Assembly (NCBI GenBank): GCA_022414725.1 | Contig: CM039465.1 | Span: forward strand, 21,140,556 to 21,204,555 | DNA: 64,000 nt | Direction of reading: 5' to 3' | DNA from: Microglena sp. YARC | Taxonomy: Eukaryota > Chlorophyta > Chlorophyceae > Chlamydomonadales > Chlamydomonadaceae | Shown: piece by piece, positions 1 to 14,800 of the stretch | Numbering within the stretch: position 1 is the stretch's first letter | Layout: each line of letters begins with the position of its first letter | Program-made: the position numbers and the translations under genes | The notes under the pieces: model-generated | What the model was told of the DNA's origin: nothing | The model's database searches: none | The model's input: only the letters and a program-made list of their open reading frames with translations

Positions 1-106
1 AAACACTTACCCTAACAAGTTCGAACGCCTTCTTCATGAGCGTGTGCAAGATGGGAGCTACTAGGAACATGGGAGCTGCCAGGAAGACTGGGAAGAAAAC
101 ACTTAC
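1..106 (-). repeat. Copy of exon 15 3' end and donor (intron 15, partial)
   Basis: The string CACTTACCCTAACAAGTT occurs at 4 and again at 100, a 96-bp period. On the minus strand each is the exon 15 end (KKAFELVR) with GTAAGTG donor. The first copy is a decoy donor inside the intron that continues off the window. Confidence 0.8.
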
Positions 107-406
107 CCTAACAAGTTCAAACGCCTTCTTCACGAGTGTGTGGAAAATAGGAGCCGCTTGTTTAGCCAGCCCCATCCCGCCCCCATGCTGCTTGTCAAAC
201 AGCAACAAGCGGTCAATGTGGAAGCGCGTGTCCATCGGATGGCTGCACTCCACGGCCACGTCCCTTGACCCAACACCGAGAAGATGCAGTGGGAGGACGT
301 TGAGAAGGGCATGGCCAGCTCCATGGAGGCCGCAGATGTAGTCAAGCCCTTGGGCGGAGCACACCATGCTGATGGAGGGGGGCACTCGGATGTAAGATGC
401 CACAGT
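107..406 (-). CDS. HRQ1: HRQ1 exon 15: DUF1998 core
   Basis: Exactly 100 codons, acceptor CCTTGCAG|ACTGTGGC and donor GTTAGG|GTAAGTG. It reads [80 protein letters not shown] and [20 protein letters not shown]. The H-G-A-x-H-A-L-L-N-V-x-P-L and D-x-x-x-G-G-x-G-L-A signatures identify the DUF1998 domain. The remaining cysteine-rich end must lie left of position 1. A 96-bp copy of the 3' end with its donor occupies 1-96. The annotated-looking frame at 130-480 is a shadow in another frame. Confidence 0.93.
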
Positions 407-879
407 CTGCAAGGGGAGGGGGTGATGATCGGGGTTGTCAACAGCGGTATCGTGTATACATATATATATGAAGTGTTCATTATAGTTTATATATAGCGTT
501 CAATACAGTATATAAATATAATAAGTTCAGTATACTATATATAATATATAGCGTTCAACCTCGCGTTCTCAATATAGTATATATATGTAGCGTTCAATAT
601 ATCAGGTGCAGTGACATAACAATGAGAAGGGCATGGCCAGCTCCATGGAGGCCGCACATAAAGTCAAGTTTGGGCGGAGCAAACCATGCTGATGGAGGGG
701 GACACTCGGATGAATGAGGCCACAGTCTGTAAGGGGAGGGAGTGATGGGGGTTGTCAACAGCGGTATTGTGTATATATAGCGTTCAATATAGTATTTGTA
801 TAATATATAGCGTTCAAAATAGTGTAGTTCACTTTAGTATATATATATAATATATAGCGTTCAACATAGTATAGTTCAG

Positions 880-933
<54 letters not shown>

Positions 934-3900
934 AAATCATGGTCGTGGTCGTGGTCGCGGTCGTGGTCGTGGTCGTGGTCGTGGTGGTGTCATCATCGCG
1001 TACCCACGTGCCACGGGCGTGCGAAGTGTAACCGACTTGCAACCGACTTTCCGTACACCCAAGTCTTCGCCCAGTGATTTCAATTGCCGAAACAGCAGAT
1101 GCGCTAAGCGATGCGCGCGCGCTCATTTCATGTCCACAACTGCCTCCCATACTGCGACTGCAATGAATTGCAATGAAATGAGTGAGGAGATCCTCTCCTC
1201 GGAGGTCATTTGCTGACCCTCAGATCGCTTTGCACGGCACTCGGAATAATAGTTTTCAGTGTATTGCTTCACGGAGCGACCTGCGGCTCATGCTCTAGAA
1301 CTTTCATTCGGCTCATGATTCGGCTGGCCCTAGACTTTCACTTGGCTCACGCATGCGCACTTCTTTCTTCATCTCATCATTACATTCGTCATCGCATTAT
1401 GCTATCACATCGCCTGAGTCGCTATCACATCGCCTGATTCTTGATTGGGGGTAGTTGACTTCCATTCTCCAGCCTTTCTGCAGGCTCTTTTGATAAATTC
1501 ATCTTGCTGCGAGCTTAGACACAGGCGCGGCTCATGGTATCTCTGCACGATCTAAGTCCCTGCAACCCTGTGACGTTCTTCCGGCGTCCAACTTCCTTCT
1601 TGCTGCGTGCTCCTTGCACCGCGTGCAATACCTCTTCAAGATCTTCCCCCCCACCCCACACCACTCACACCCTGCAACGATAAGGTTATTTTCGCGCTGA
1701 GCTGTAGCGAGTGCGTGACAGAGTTGACCGAGCGAAGGCCCTTTCGGGAAACAGCTTGCACGCCCAACTAGGTATCTATGCGCGAAGAGGAAGCTACAGG
1801 TAAGCCCCTCTGCTCTCGCGCAATTCCGATCTTTCAAGCTGAGTCTGAAACTGCGCAGACGTTCGTTTGCAATTTCCAAAAGTCTTCACATTTCCGCGTC
1901 GTCTGTCGAAACGTCTCAACGTCTGCGCGATTTCGAACTCAGCTGGAAACATCATAATCGCTTCTCTTAAACCCATCTGCTAAAGTGGCCGAGAGAAGAT
2001 CAGATTAATGGGAACGGAGAAGCAGGGAAGTGCGTGTGTGTTGGCGGGTAAAGGGGTGAGGCAAATTTGAGATTGGGCCTGGATCGAGGTTTGGGCAGAG
2101 TGGGGACTGTGTGTGTGTGTGTGTGGGGGGGGGGGATGCATGGGGAGGGATTAGTGTGTGGTTAGTTGGTGCTGGGGGGGTGGTGGGGGGGGGCAGATGC
2201 GTCAGCATTTGAAGTGGGGGAAACATGATGACTGTGTTTATGAGAGGGGTGGAGGTGAGGACATATGTGTAGCCCATTCTGTAACCCAGCCCCACGGGCA
2301 CCCTTATGATTGGGGTAGGGGTGATGTGTGTCTGTGTGTGGCCACCGGCCACACGGGCTACCGTACTAGTATATATATATATATATTATATATAAAGCGT
2401 TCAATATAGCATATATAGTGCAGTGACATAGCAATGAGAGGTGGCATGGCCAGCACCATGGAGTCCGTGCGTGTACCACATACTCCATAGTAAAAAAAAT
2501 GGAAAATGTACCATATACTCCATGGTACCAAAATATGTACCAGATGGAGCATATGGCTAGTACCATGGAGTTCGCACATGTTTGGGATATTGTGGGACTT
2601 GCTGGGGGTGGGTTGGAATGGTATGCGTGTGTAATACAAGGTGGGGGGCTGCTGAAGTGAAAGGGTATATGGTGTACATGTCATGCATTCACAACGTCGG
2701 GTAGCGCTAGGTCCATGATGTCAAACACTTCTCCGCTACCTTGCAGCAAACAGCGTAACATTTTAACAACAAATGTTACGCTGTTTAATTTATGTATGTA
2801 CGACCTACTTCAAACACAATGTCGGGTAGTGCAAGGTCCACATTGTCAAATACTTCTCCTGTACCTAGCCACACACGGCGTAACATTGTATGTTTACGTA
2901 TTTGTGTACGATCTACCTCAAACACAATGTTGGGTAGTGCAAGGTCCATATTGTCAAACACTTCTCCGGTACCTTGCCACACACAGCGTAACATGTTACA
3001 TGTATTTATCAATATCGCATGCGTACCTCGTACACAATGTCGGGTAGTGCTAGGTCCTCATTGTCAAACACTTCTCCGGTACCTTGCCACACACAGTGTA
3101 ACATGTTACATGCATTTATAAATATCGCATACGTACCTCGTACACAATGTCGGGCAGTGCTAAGTCCACATTGTCAAATACTTCTCCGGTACCTTGCCAC
3201 ACACGGCTAAAGCCAATGAAGCGTATCACCACCACAGCAGATTCGCATTTGACGGTGGAGCGGTAGGTCTCATCAGAAATCATCTCCTCCCCATTCTTGC
3301 GATGTGGATATGCCACCTTGTCACCTGCACCACAGTTTGCCGGTCACATTAGCGCCAACCAACTGCAAGTCTGTAAACAAGTACCATTCACACATGTTGA
3401 CATACACCAGATCCGTATTTGCCGGTGGAACAGTAGCTCTCCTCAGAAATCATCTCCTCCCCATTCTTGCTATGTAGATATGCCACCTTATCCCCTGCGA
3501 AATTGAAATTTGAATACATTTGGAAATTGGTAGGACTTGCCACGCGCCTTCGAGAAGAAGAAAAACTGTTGTCCCCTGCAACGCAGTTTGCTGGTTCTAT
3601 TAGCGTCGACCAACAGCAGGTCTGTAAACATCCATCACTCACACATACACCAGATTCACATTTCACAGTGGGGTAGTAGCTCTCATCAGAAATCCTCTCC
3701 TACCCATCCTTACTATGTGGATATGCCACCTTGTCACCTGCACCACAGTTTGCTGGTTCCATTAGCGCCGACCAACAGCAGGTCTGTAAACAATCATCAC
3801 TAACACATGTTGACTTACACAAGATTCACATTTGACAGTGGGGGTGGGGGTGGAGTGTGTGAGAGTGTGATGACAGTTGGGTAGTAGCTCTCATCAGAAA

Positions 3901-5224
3901 TCTTCTCCTATCCACCCTTGCGATGTGGATCTGTCACCTTGTCCCCCTGCAAAATTAAAATAAAGTAAAAAAATGGAAATTCCCTAGGCCTTGCCACGCG
4001 TCTTCGAGGAGAAGAAAAAATGTTGTCCCCTGCACCACAGATTGCTGGTTCCATTAGCATCGACCAACAGCAGGTCTGCAAACAACCATCATTCATACAT
4101 GTCGACATACACCAGATCTACATTTGACGGAGGGGCGGTAGCTCTCATCAGAAATCATCTCCTCCCCATCCTTGCTTTGTATATCAACATGGATGTGATG
4201 TAAACAAGCATCACACACAAACACCAGATCCGCATTTGACGGTGGAGAGGTAGCTCTCCTCAGAAATCATCTCCTCACCATTCTTACTGTGTGGATATAT
4301 CAACATGGATGCTGGTGTAAACAAGCAGGTCTTTTTTGTCTCGCTATATATCGCTCAATCGCTACTTTTGACCCAGTTTTGGCGAAATTATCGCTATAAA
4401 AATGTAAACAAAAATTCTTTGTGCTTTGCCCTAGATGGCCCTAAATTGCTATATTAAGCTATAAAAAGCATTAAAACGCTGTCCCTGGAGGAGGCCTAAA
4501 ACCATTAAGCTAGAAAAAACCCACTTTCAGGTTTGAAACAAAAGCCCTGTAAACGAGCATCACACACAAACAGCAGATCCGCCTTGGACGGTAGAGCGGT
4601 AGCTCTCACCAGAAATGATCTTCTCACCATCCTTGCTATGATACCAGAAATGAGCTTCTCACCATCCTTGCTATGATACCAGAAATGATCTTCTCACCAT
4701 CCTTGCTATGATACCAGAAATGAGCTTCTCACCATCCTTGCTATGATACCAGAAATGATCTTCTCACCATCCTTGCTATGATACCAGAAATGAGCTTCTC
4801 ACCATCCTTGCTATGATACCAGAAATGAGCTTCTCACCATCTTTGCTATGATACCAGAAATGAGCTTCTCACCATCCTTGCTATGATACCAGAAATGAGC
4901 TTCTCACCATCCTTGCTATGATACCAGAAATGAGCTTCTCACCATCCTTGCTATGATACCAGAAATGAGCTTCTCACCATCCTTGCTATGATACCAGAAA
5001 TGAGCTTCTCACCATCCTTGCTATGATACCAGAAATGAGCTTCTCACCAATTTGCTATGATACCAGAAATGAGCAACTCACCATACTTGCTATGTGGATA
5101 CATCAACATGGATATGTTGTAAACAAGCATCACACACAAATAGCAGATTCGCATTTGACGGCGGAGCATTAACTCTTATCAGTATGAGTACTCAGGTAAT
5201 TAGCTATACCCCCTGGACTGTATC

Positions 5225-5256
<32 letters not shown>

Positions 5257-5853
5257 GTAACAGTAAAAAATACAACAACACCAGTAACAACAACAAATAC
5301 AACAACAGTACCACCACCACCACCACCACCACCACAAACACCACCACCACCACCACCACTAACAAGAACAGTACCACCACCACCCACAACAGTAACACCA
5401 ACACCAACAGTAACAACAACAAATACAACAACAACAACAGTACCACCACCACCACCACCACCACCACCACCACCACCACCACCACCACCAACAACAGTAA
5501 CACCAACACCAACTACAACAACTACAATAGTACACATTATGAGTACTCAGGTATATATATTGCGCGGACGCGAGGGGCATTATCCTGTTGGTGAACCGGT
5601 ACCCAACATACTGAAAGCTGCATTGCTCATCTGCCTGTTTATATCTTTATGTCTGTGTGTCTGTATGATACAGTCATCAACCCGAGGACGTATGGAGCAT
5701 TTTCCTTAAGGCCTTTGTCTGTTGGTGAACCGGTACCCTACATACTGAAAGCTGTAGTGCTCATCAGCCTGTTTATGTATGTATTTATGTATGATAACTG
5801 TGTACTGATGTTGTTGTTGTTGGTGGTGGTGGTACTGTTGCTGTTGTTGGTAC

Positions 5854-5884
<31 letters not shown>

Positions 5885-8800
5885 GCTGTTGTTGTTGTTG
5901 TTGTACCCTACGTACTGAAAGCTGTAGTGCTCATCTGCCTGTTTATGTATGTATGTCTGTATGATACAGTCATCAACCCGAGGACGTGTGGGGCATTTTC
6001 CTTAAGGCCTTTGTCTGTTGGTGAACCGGTACCCTACACCTGCAGACAACATTGCCAGGCCTCATTGAAACGAGCACCTTGAGCGCAAACCAGCTTTGTG
6101 CATTCTGCTTGTTGTACTGCCTGATCTTGCTTGCAATTCAACACTACACCAACCCATGTTGCTACAGTCCAGGGGTAGGCCAAATAGGCTATAGGGACTT
6201 GCCCAAACGTGACAGAAGGGGCACTGTTTAAAACAATCACCACACAATCGTTTTACAGACAGGGGCTCTGACTTCGTGCTACAGTGAACAATTCATTATA
6301 CACACCTATTGTGTAGTGGTGGGAGGCCCTGGTACATCCAAACAGCTCCATCTACAATTACCGACGGGGGCTCTGAGTTCATGCTACAGTGAACAATTCA
6401 TTATACACACCTATTGTGTAGTGGTGGGAGGCCTTGGTACATCCACACAGCTCCATCTACAATTACCGACGGGGGCTCTGAGTTCGTGCTACAGTGAACA
6501 ATTCATTATACACACCTATTGTGTAGTGGTGGGAGGCCCTGGTACATCCAAACAGCTCCATCTACAATTACCGACGGGGGCTCTGAGTTCGTGCTACAGC
6601 GAACAATTCATTTGTACACACCTAATGTATAGTGGTGGGAGGCCTTGGTACATCCACACAGCTCCATCTACAAGTACCGACAGGCCTTCGTGCTACAGCG
6701 AACAGTTCTTCATACAAACCTACTGAATGTACAACCCTGTCATCCGCGTCATGGATGCGCCCAATTAATTATACACACCTAAACACACCAGGGATATTAT
6801 TTTCCGGAATATATACCGATCGGAATACGAGACCCCGTTTTGCCGAAATTGCTGGAATAAGAAACCTAAACATAAGAAAAGTTTTTTTTTTACTGAAATT
6901 GGCTAAAAATGTCCCAAATCGGCAAAAATCGGAACAAGGATCCTGTTTTGGGAGGAAAATAGGGAGGAATACAATAAAAAGGAATAAGATTTTCCAGAGA
7001 TTTCCTCTTTTTTATTTGAAAAAATATCCCTGATACACACCCAATTATATGCGCCTCATTCATTATACACACCTATACGCAGCCAATTAATTATACACGC
7101 CTTTACATGCCTAATTAATTATACACACCTATTGTATATACAACCTTGTCACCTGCGTCATCGATGCGCCCAATTCATTATACACACCTATGCACACCCA
7201 ATTATACACGCCTCATTAATTATACACACCTATACGCAGCCAATTAATTATACACACCTATTGTATGTACAACCCTGTCACCCGCGTCATCTAATTGTAC
7301 ACATCGATACGCACACAATTAATTATACACACCTATTGTATGTACAACCCTGTCACCCTCGTCATCTAATTGTACACATCGATACGCACACAATTAATTA
7401 TACACACCTATTGTATGTACAACCCTGTCACCCGCGTCATCTAATTGTACACATCGATACGCACACAATTAATTATACACACCAAGTTGTATATACAACC
7501 CTGTCACCCGCGTCATCTAATTGTACACATCGATACGCACACAATTAATTATACATACCTATTGTATGTACAACCCTGTCACCCGCGTCATCTAATTGTA
7601 CACATCGATAAGCACACAATTAATTATACACACCTATTGTATGTACAACCCTGTCACCCGCGTCATCTAATTGTACACATCGATACGCACACAATTAATT
7701 ATACACACCTATTGTATGTACAACCCTGTCACCCGCGTCATCTAATTGTACACATCGATACGCACACAATTAATTATACACACCTATTGTATGTACAACC
7801 CTGTCACCCGCGTCATCTAATTGTACACATCGATACGCACACAATTAATTATACACACCTATTGTATGTACAACCCTGTCACCCGCGTCATCTAATTGTA
7901 CACATCGATACGCACACAATTAATTATACACACCTATTGTATGTACAACCCTGTCACCCGCGTCATCTAATTGTACACATCGATACGCACACAATTAATT
8001 ATACACGCCTTTACACGCCCAATTATACGCGCCTCATTAATGATACACACCTATACAGCTCAATTAATTACACACACCTATACACGCCCAATTATACGCG
8101 CCTAATTAATGATACACACCTATACGCACCCAATTAATTACACACGCCAACACGCGCCCAATTAATTATACACACCTATAAGCGCCCAATTGTACGCGCC
8201 CAATTAATTATACACACCTTTACGCTCCCAATTATATGCGCCGAATTAATTATACACACCTATAAGCTTCCAGTTATACGCGCCCAATTAATTATATACA
8301 CCTATACGCGCCCAATTATATGCGCCGAATTAATTATACACACCTATAAGCGCCCAATCATACACGCCTAATTAATTATATGCACCTTTACGCGCCCAAT
8401 TATACACGCCTAATTAATTATACACACCTATAAGCGCCCAATTATACGCGCCCAATTAATTATACACACCTTTACGCGCCCAATTATACGCGCCCAATTA
8501 TACACACCTTTACGTGCCCAATTATACGCGCCCAATTAATTATACACACCTTTACGCGCCCAATTATATGCGCCAAATTAATTATACACACCTAAAAGCG
8601 CCCAATTATACGCGCCCAATTAATTATATACACCTATACGTGCCCAATTATACACGCCTAATTAATTATACACACCTTTAGTATATACAACCTTGTCACC
8701 CGTGACATGGACGCGCCCAAAGTCCCGCGATACTGTGTAGTACTTGATGTCGGCCGGTCGTACTGTTGCCACCCGCTGAGTGAGATCAAGCGTTTTGACG

Positions 8801-11800
8801 AGGAAAGTGCGCCCTTGGTGCATCCACACAGCTCCTTCTACAAGGTGGTGGTGGTGGGTGGGTGGGTGTGTGTGGGGGGGGAGGGGGGGGGGGGGAGACC
8901 TTGGTGCATCCACACAGCTCCATCTACAAGGTGGTGGGTGGAGGTGGTGGTGGTGGTGTGTGTGTGTGTGGCAGGGGGGTTATGGTGGTGGGAGGCCTTG
9001 GTGAATCCACACAGGTCCATGTACAAGGTGGAGGTGGTGGTGGGTGGTGGTGGTGGTGGTGTGTGTGTGTAGTGGGGGTATGGTGGGGGGAGGCCTTGGT
9101 GCATCCACACAGCTCCATGTACAAGGTGGGGTGGGGGTGGGGGTGGAGGGGGGAGAGGATGGTGGTGGTGGTGGTGGTGTGTGTGTACGGGGGTTATGGT
9201 GGTGGGAGGCCTTGGTGCATCCACGCAGGCCCTTCGTGCATCCGCACACCACACCACACCACACACCAACCCAGCAAGGCACTCCCACACTCACTCACCA
9301 TACACATGATCGAAGGCGATGCACATCTCAATGTGTTCACACACCTTATTGGTGCCCTCCTCACCTCACCACACCACTCCACCACACCACACACCACCAC
9401 ACCACTCCACACACCACCACACATTATCCCAGCAAGTCACTCCCACAGTCACTCACCATGCACATGATCGAAGGCGATGCACATCTCAATGTGTTCACAC
9501 ACCTTATTGGTGCCCTCCTCACCTCACCACACCACTCCACCACACCACACACCACCACACCACTCCACACACCACCACACATTATCCCAGCAAGTCACTC
9601 CCACACTCACTCACCATACACGTGATAGAAGGCGATGCACATCTCAATGTGTTCGTACATCTTATTGGTGCACTCCACACCACACCACACCACACCACCA
9701 CACCACTCCACACACCACCACACCACACACCACCCCAGCAAGGCACATCCACACTTACTCACCATACACATAATAAAAGGCAATGCACATCTCAATGTGC
9801 TTATACACTTTATATGCACCCACCCCCCCCCACCCCCCCCCACCACACCCCACCACACCAGCAAGGCACTCCCACGCTCACTCACCATACACATGATAGA
9901 AGGCAATGCACATCTCAATGTGCTTATACGCCTCATTGGTGCACTCCTCACCACACCACACCACCCCAGCAAGGCACTCCCACACTCACTCACCATACAC
10001 ATGATAGAAGGCATTGCACATCTCAATATGCTTATACACTTTATATGCACCCTCCCCACCCCACCCCACCCCACCAGCAAGGCACTCCCACACTCACTCA
10101 CCATACACATGATAGAAGGCAATGCACATCTCAATATGCTTATACACTTTATATGCACCCTCCCCACCCCCACCCCACCCCACCCCACCAGCAAGGCACT
10201 CCCACACTCACTCACCATACACACATCTCAATGTGTGCGTACACCTTATTGGTGGCCTCCTCACCTCACCACACCACCCCAGCAAGTCACTCCCACACTT
10301 ACTCACCATACACGTGAAAAAAGGGATGCACATCTCAATGTGTTCGTACACCTCATTGGTGCCCTCCTCACCACACCACACCACCCCAGCAAGTCACTCC
10401 CACACTTACTCACCATACACGTGATAGAAGGCAATGCACATCTCAATGTGTTCGTACACCTTATTGGTGCCCTCCTCCACCACAGCAATGCTTCTCTGAG
10501 TCAAACAATTCCTACACACTCAAGCCAAAGCTAGAAAGCCACATTCTCCGTACTCCCCGTGTAGTGAAGGAAGCGGGTCCTGTCACTGTGTGTCCTGTCA
10601 CTGTGTGTCCTGTCACTCTGGGGGCTGTCACTGTGTGCCCTGTCACGGGGGGTATTGTCACTGTTGGCCCAGTCACTGCCACCATGTGTTAGGTAAGCAT
10701 GCGCAGAGACATCTCCTCCAGCTCCGGACCCTCCCCCAGGGTGTTGGCTAGTTTGAGGTGGTGGGGTGGGAGCTGCCTGGAAGGTGGCTCTTAGCCGTGG
10801 GTGTAGGCCCAGCTGCTCTGTAGCAAGCAGCTGCTCGGTAGCTTCTTGGAGCAAGCCGTGTTGGAAGAGGCGGGAGTCCAAGCTATCGGGAGCCATGTTC
10901 AAGGGGAGCTCTGCCGCAGCTGCAATGATGTGCTGCCTCACCACCGCTAGATTGGACACATCCACCTACACGTTGGGGTGGGGAGCAGATCATTTAGTGT
11001 TTTCTTTCCATAATGCCGCTTGCAGCAGGCTGCGTTGGAAGGGAAACGTTGGCGAGCATTGGAAGAGGCGTTGGAAGGGGAGCTCTGCCGCAGCTGCAAG
11101 GATGTGCTGCCTCACTAATAATCCATTGGACACATCCACCTACAGGTTGGTTTAGGGAGCAGTTCATTAAGTGTTTCTTTACAACAATCTCGCTTGCAGC
11201 AGACTGCGTTGGAAGGAAAACGTTGGGAGGCATTGGAAGAGGCGTTGGAAGGGGAGCTCTGGCGCAGCTGCAAGGATTTGCTGCCTCACCACTGCTTCAT
11301 TGGACACATCCACCTACAGGTTGGTTTAGAGAGCAGTTCATTAAGTGTACTTTTCAATTAGCCCCTCCTAGAAATCTAGAGTCGATTTTGATTGTCCGAG
11401 GTTGGGAAAGACCTTGGTTGAATCAATCCAGCCCTTAAGAACTTATGAGAGCCCCCCAAAAGCAGTGCAGCTACCTCATGTAGGCCCATTTAAGAACAAA
11501 AGTGCAAAAAAAGCCACTAAAACGGGCGTAACTTTGGCTAGAGTGGTCCGATGGCCTTCAGGTTTGTTCCTATAAACTTGTACTTATAACTACGTCGAGA
11601 ATTTTGGCCTGGAAATCCGAGAATTCTTGGCGATTTGGCCTGGAATTCTCGACAAATCTCGACAAAGTACGAAACGTTTGTCCAATTCATCCCCTGAATT
11701 GCTATAAGAACTTGAATTTGAACCTGAACTTGGATGCATGGTTCCTGCTCGCTGTCTTTGGCAGTATCATATTCAATTATAATCAGGTAATTATGATCAA

Positions 11801-14800
11801 CCTATATTATAATTTTTGATCCATTCTCTTCATACTTGAACTTCGTTGCAGGGATCCTGCTTGCCATCTTCAGCAGTATCATAGGAATGATAATGCCTTG
11901 TGGGGCGTGGTATTGAGGGAGCCCCGTCTTACGGCAGTGGAACGGGCTGCTACTTTACCAGGACAAAGCTACCGCGGCGGTTGACAGGGCAGAATCAAAT
12001 TCAATTAAAACCAACATGCATTTGATATATTCTCTGCATACTTGAACTTGAACTTGGTTGAATCGATCCCGCCTTTAAGGCTGCTCTTCATCTTCGGCAG
12101 TAACCTATTCAAGTTACAAATACACAGCATTTTTTACCAAAATGTATTTGATCCAATCTCTTCATAACCTGGCTCACAAGTCTCACCTTGGCTTCTTCTG
12201 TAGAGAGTGCAAGCAGCTCCTTGGAAAAGTAATAGAACTTCAAAATAAAAAAATTGTAACATGACATTGAAATACAAAAATAAAATAAATAGAAACAAGA
12301 TAAGAATACAAATAAAAATATGAAACAGGACATGGAATAATAAATATACAATAACAAGCATACGAAATACAAATAAAATGAATAAATGATTGAATACAGG
12401 ACATGGAATACGAAATAAAATAAATATAAAATAAACAACAAAGATACGGAATACAAATAGAATATAATAAATATGAAACGAGGACATGGAATACAAAATA
12501 AATAAATAAATATGAAACATGATACGAAATAAATAAAATAAAATATGAAACAGTACATGGAATACAAATAATAAAATATGAAACATGACATGAAATGGCA
12601 AAATAAACAAAAGTAAATATGACCCAACATGACGGCATACGAATTACAAATAGAAATAATAGATTGAAACAAAACATAAATAAATATGAAACAGATCAAT
12701 ACGATTGCACAGACTGAATAATACAAATACGGAAGTTAATAACTAAATAAACACATCACAAAAACAACACCACTAACTGAAGCAAGTGGCGCCTCCATCA
12801 GTCTTACCTTGGCTGATTTCTGTAGAGAGTGCAAACAGCTCCTGGGATTGACATGAGGTGATGATCCAAGCCCCCCTTACCCTCCCTGATGGTGGCACCA
12901 TTGGCCTGATGGCCCCATGCATAGCTTTTGAAAGATAGGGGGGGGGGCGGTATAATCCAAAGTAAAAAATAGGGACGAGGGCTAACTTACTTGGCATGCT
13001 CAGACTCTGTAAAGAAGTGTGAGGCTGCACTCCCTAAGTGATGTGACATGAAGTAATACTTACAATAACTAACATGAAACATAACACATGATAAATAATT
13101 AAGAAAATGAAACTTGGGAACTCCACCAGCTACACCTTGGCTGCTTCTCAAAGGGAAGTGTGAACGCCTTGGGATGTGACATGAAGTAAATGATTCAGGG
13201 CCCCCCTTATCCTCACCTGAAGGTGTGCCCCGGTTCGCCTCGTGATGGCCCCCTAGCATAGCTTTAAACGGTGGTGGTGGTGAGTGGAGTGGTGTTCGTG
13301 TGTGTGTGTGTGTGGCGCTGGGTCGTAGTGTGTGGTCGGTAGTGTGTTGACTGGGTTCGTATTCAAAGGCAGCGAAAGAGGGACAGCGAGGGGGTGCATA
13401 CCGCCTTGGGCTGCTTACTGTTAGAATGAGGTGCGATAACAGCTATCCTTGGGATGTACTGAATTGAGTGATGATCCAGGGCCCCCCTACCCACCTGAAG
13501 GTGACACCCCGGTTGGCATGATTGCCTCGCGCATGCGATGAGCATGATTTAAAGGTGGTGGTAGGTGGGGGTGGGTGGGTGTGGAGGTCCTGTGTGTCGT
13601 GTGGGTTGTGCGTGAGGGGTGGGGTTGGGAATTGTTGGCGGTGAAAGTGGGGGAGGGGGGTATATCAAGGCAACAAATGAGGACATGACCGAAGTACTGT
13701 CTTACCCTTGGCTGCTTCTGTAAAGAGTGCGGAAGGCGAGCTCGGCGTGGTGGGATGTACATGAAATAATACTACAATAAAAAAATAGTTAAGTAAATTT
13801 ATATTCATACATAAAGCTCTGTAAACAAATAATTATTAATAAACACAAAAAGAAACAGTGACTCACACAGCTTACCTTGGCTGTATTCTGGTTGTAGAGA
13901 GTCGGCGAACGAGAGCTCCTTGGGGAACAATAAGAATATTCCGTGATCCAGGGGAACCTCGAAATTTGCAAAGGCAACATAGAGGGACAGCGAGGGCTGC
14001 TCCCGCCTGCCTGCTCGGCCTGCTTGTTGACGGAGAGAGGCGATCGAGCCAGGGAAGCCTAGATGGAGGGTGACGTCCAAGGCTCCTACATCCACACCCT
14101 GTAAATAAATCAATACATAAATAATTAAACAATTAAACATATAAATAAATAAAGAAGTAAATAAATACATAAATAAATAAATCCTAGATGGAGGGTGACG
14201 TCCAGGCTGCCAACATCCACATACCCTACAAACAATTAAAGACATAAAGTGAAATGGTAATGCCTTATTATTCGGAACAAATATCTAGGTAGGCCTGTTT
14301 TGCAGGTTTTCCCTTATAAGTAGGGGTCGGCTATGTTATATAAATATTAGTGGAATAAATAATATTATATACTCTTTAGTCAGACAAGCCGTCTCACCAG
14401 AATTTCAACCTCCAATTATTTGAAAAACTGACATTATTGGCGACTACACCGTATAGATAATATTAGTTTATCATATTAGTTCTTCAAACACTAATATTAG
14501 ATGCCCGTTCCCTACTTATAAGCCATTGTGGGTGGCAGCTTATTGGAAGGCACTTAAACAGGCGTAGGGGCAGTTACGAAGAGAACAAAAACACTGGATA
14601 ATTTGCATGTTTCAGGTGTCCCTACCAGGGATAGTTTTTTTTTCCCGCCATATATAGCGAGTCGCTAGTTTTTGGAGAAAAACTTATCGTTCCGGTATAC
14701 AAACGTTTTGGTTTTTTTGTTGTTTTGCGCCTAAATGGCCCCAAAAAGCTATAAAAAGCTTTACAGGGGACTAAAACGCTGTGTGTCCCCGGAGGAGGCC

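Noticed and set aside
130..480. 116-codon minus frame starting MNTSYIYVY
   Set aside because: Shadow of exon 15; the conserved DUF1998 sequence is in another minus frame of 107-406.
1532..1879. 115-codon minus frame in intron 14
   Set aside because: Not repetitive, but no domain, no homology recalled and inside the intron between two firmly placed exons.
7132..8137. 138- and 230-codon plus frames ([19 protein letters not shown] repeats)
   Set aside because: 75-bp units are a multiple of three so a frame stays open by chance; the unit is an exon 13 donor copy on the other strand.
9319..10534. Histidine/threonine-rich plus frames up to 332 codons
   Set aside because: Antisense translation of the exon 12 donor array and its ACACC spacers.
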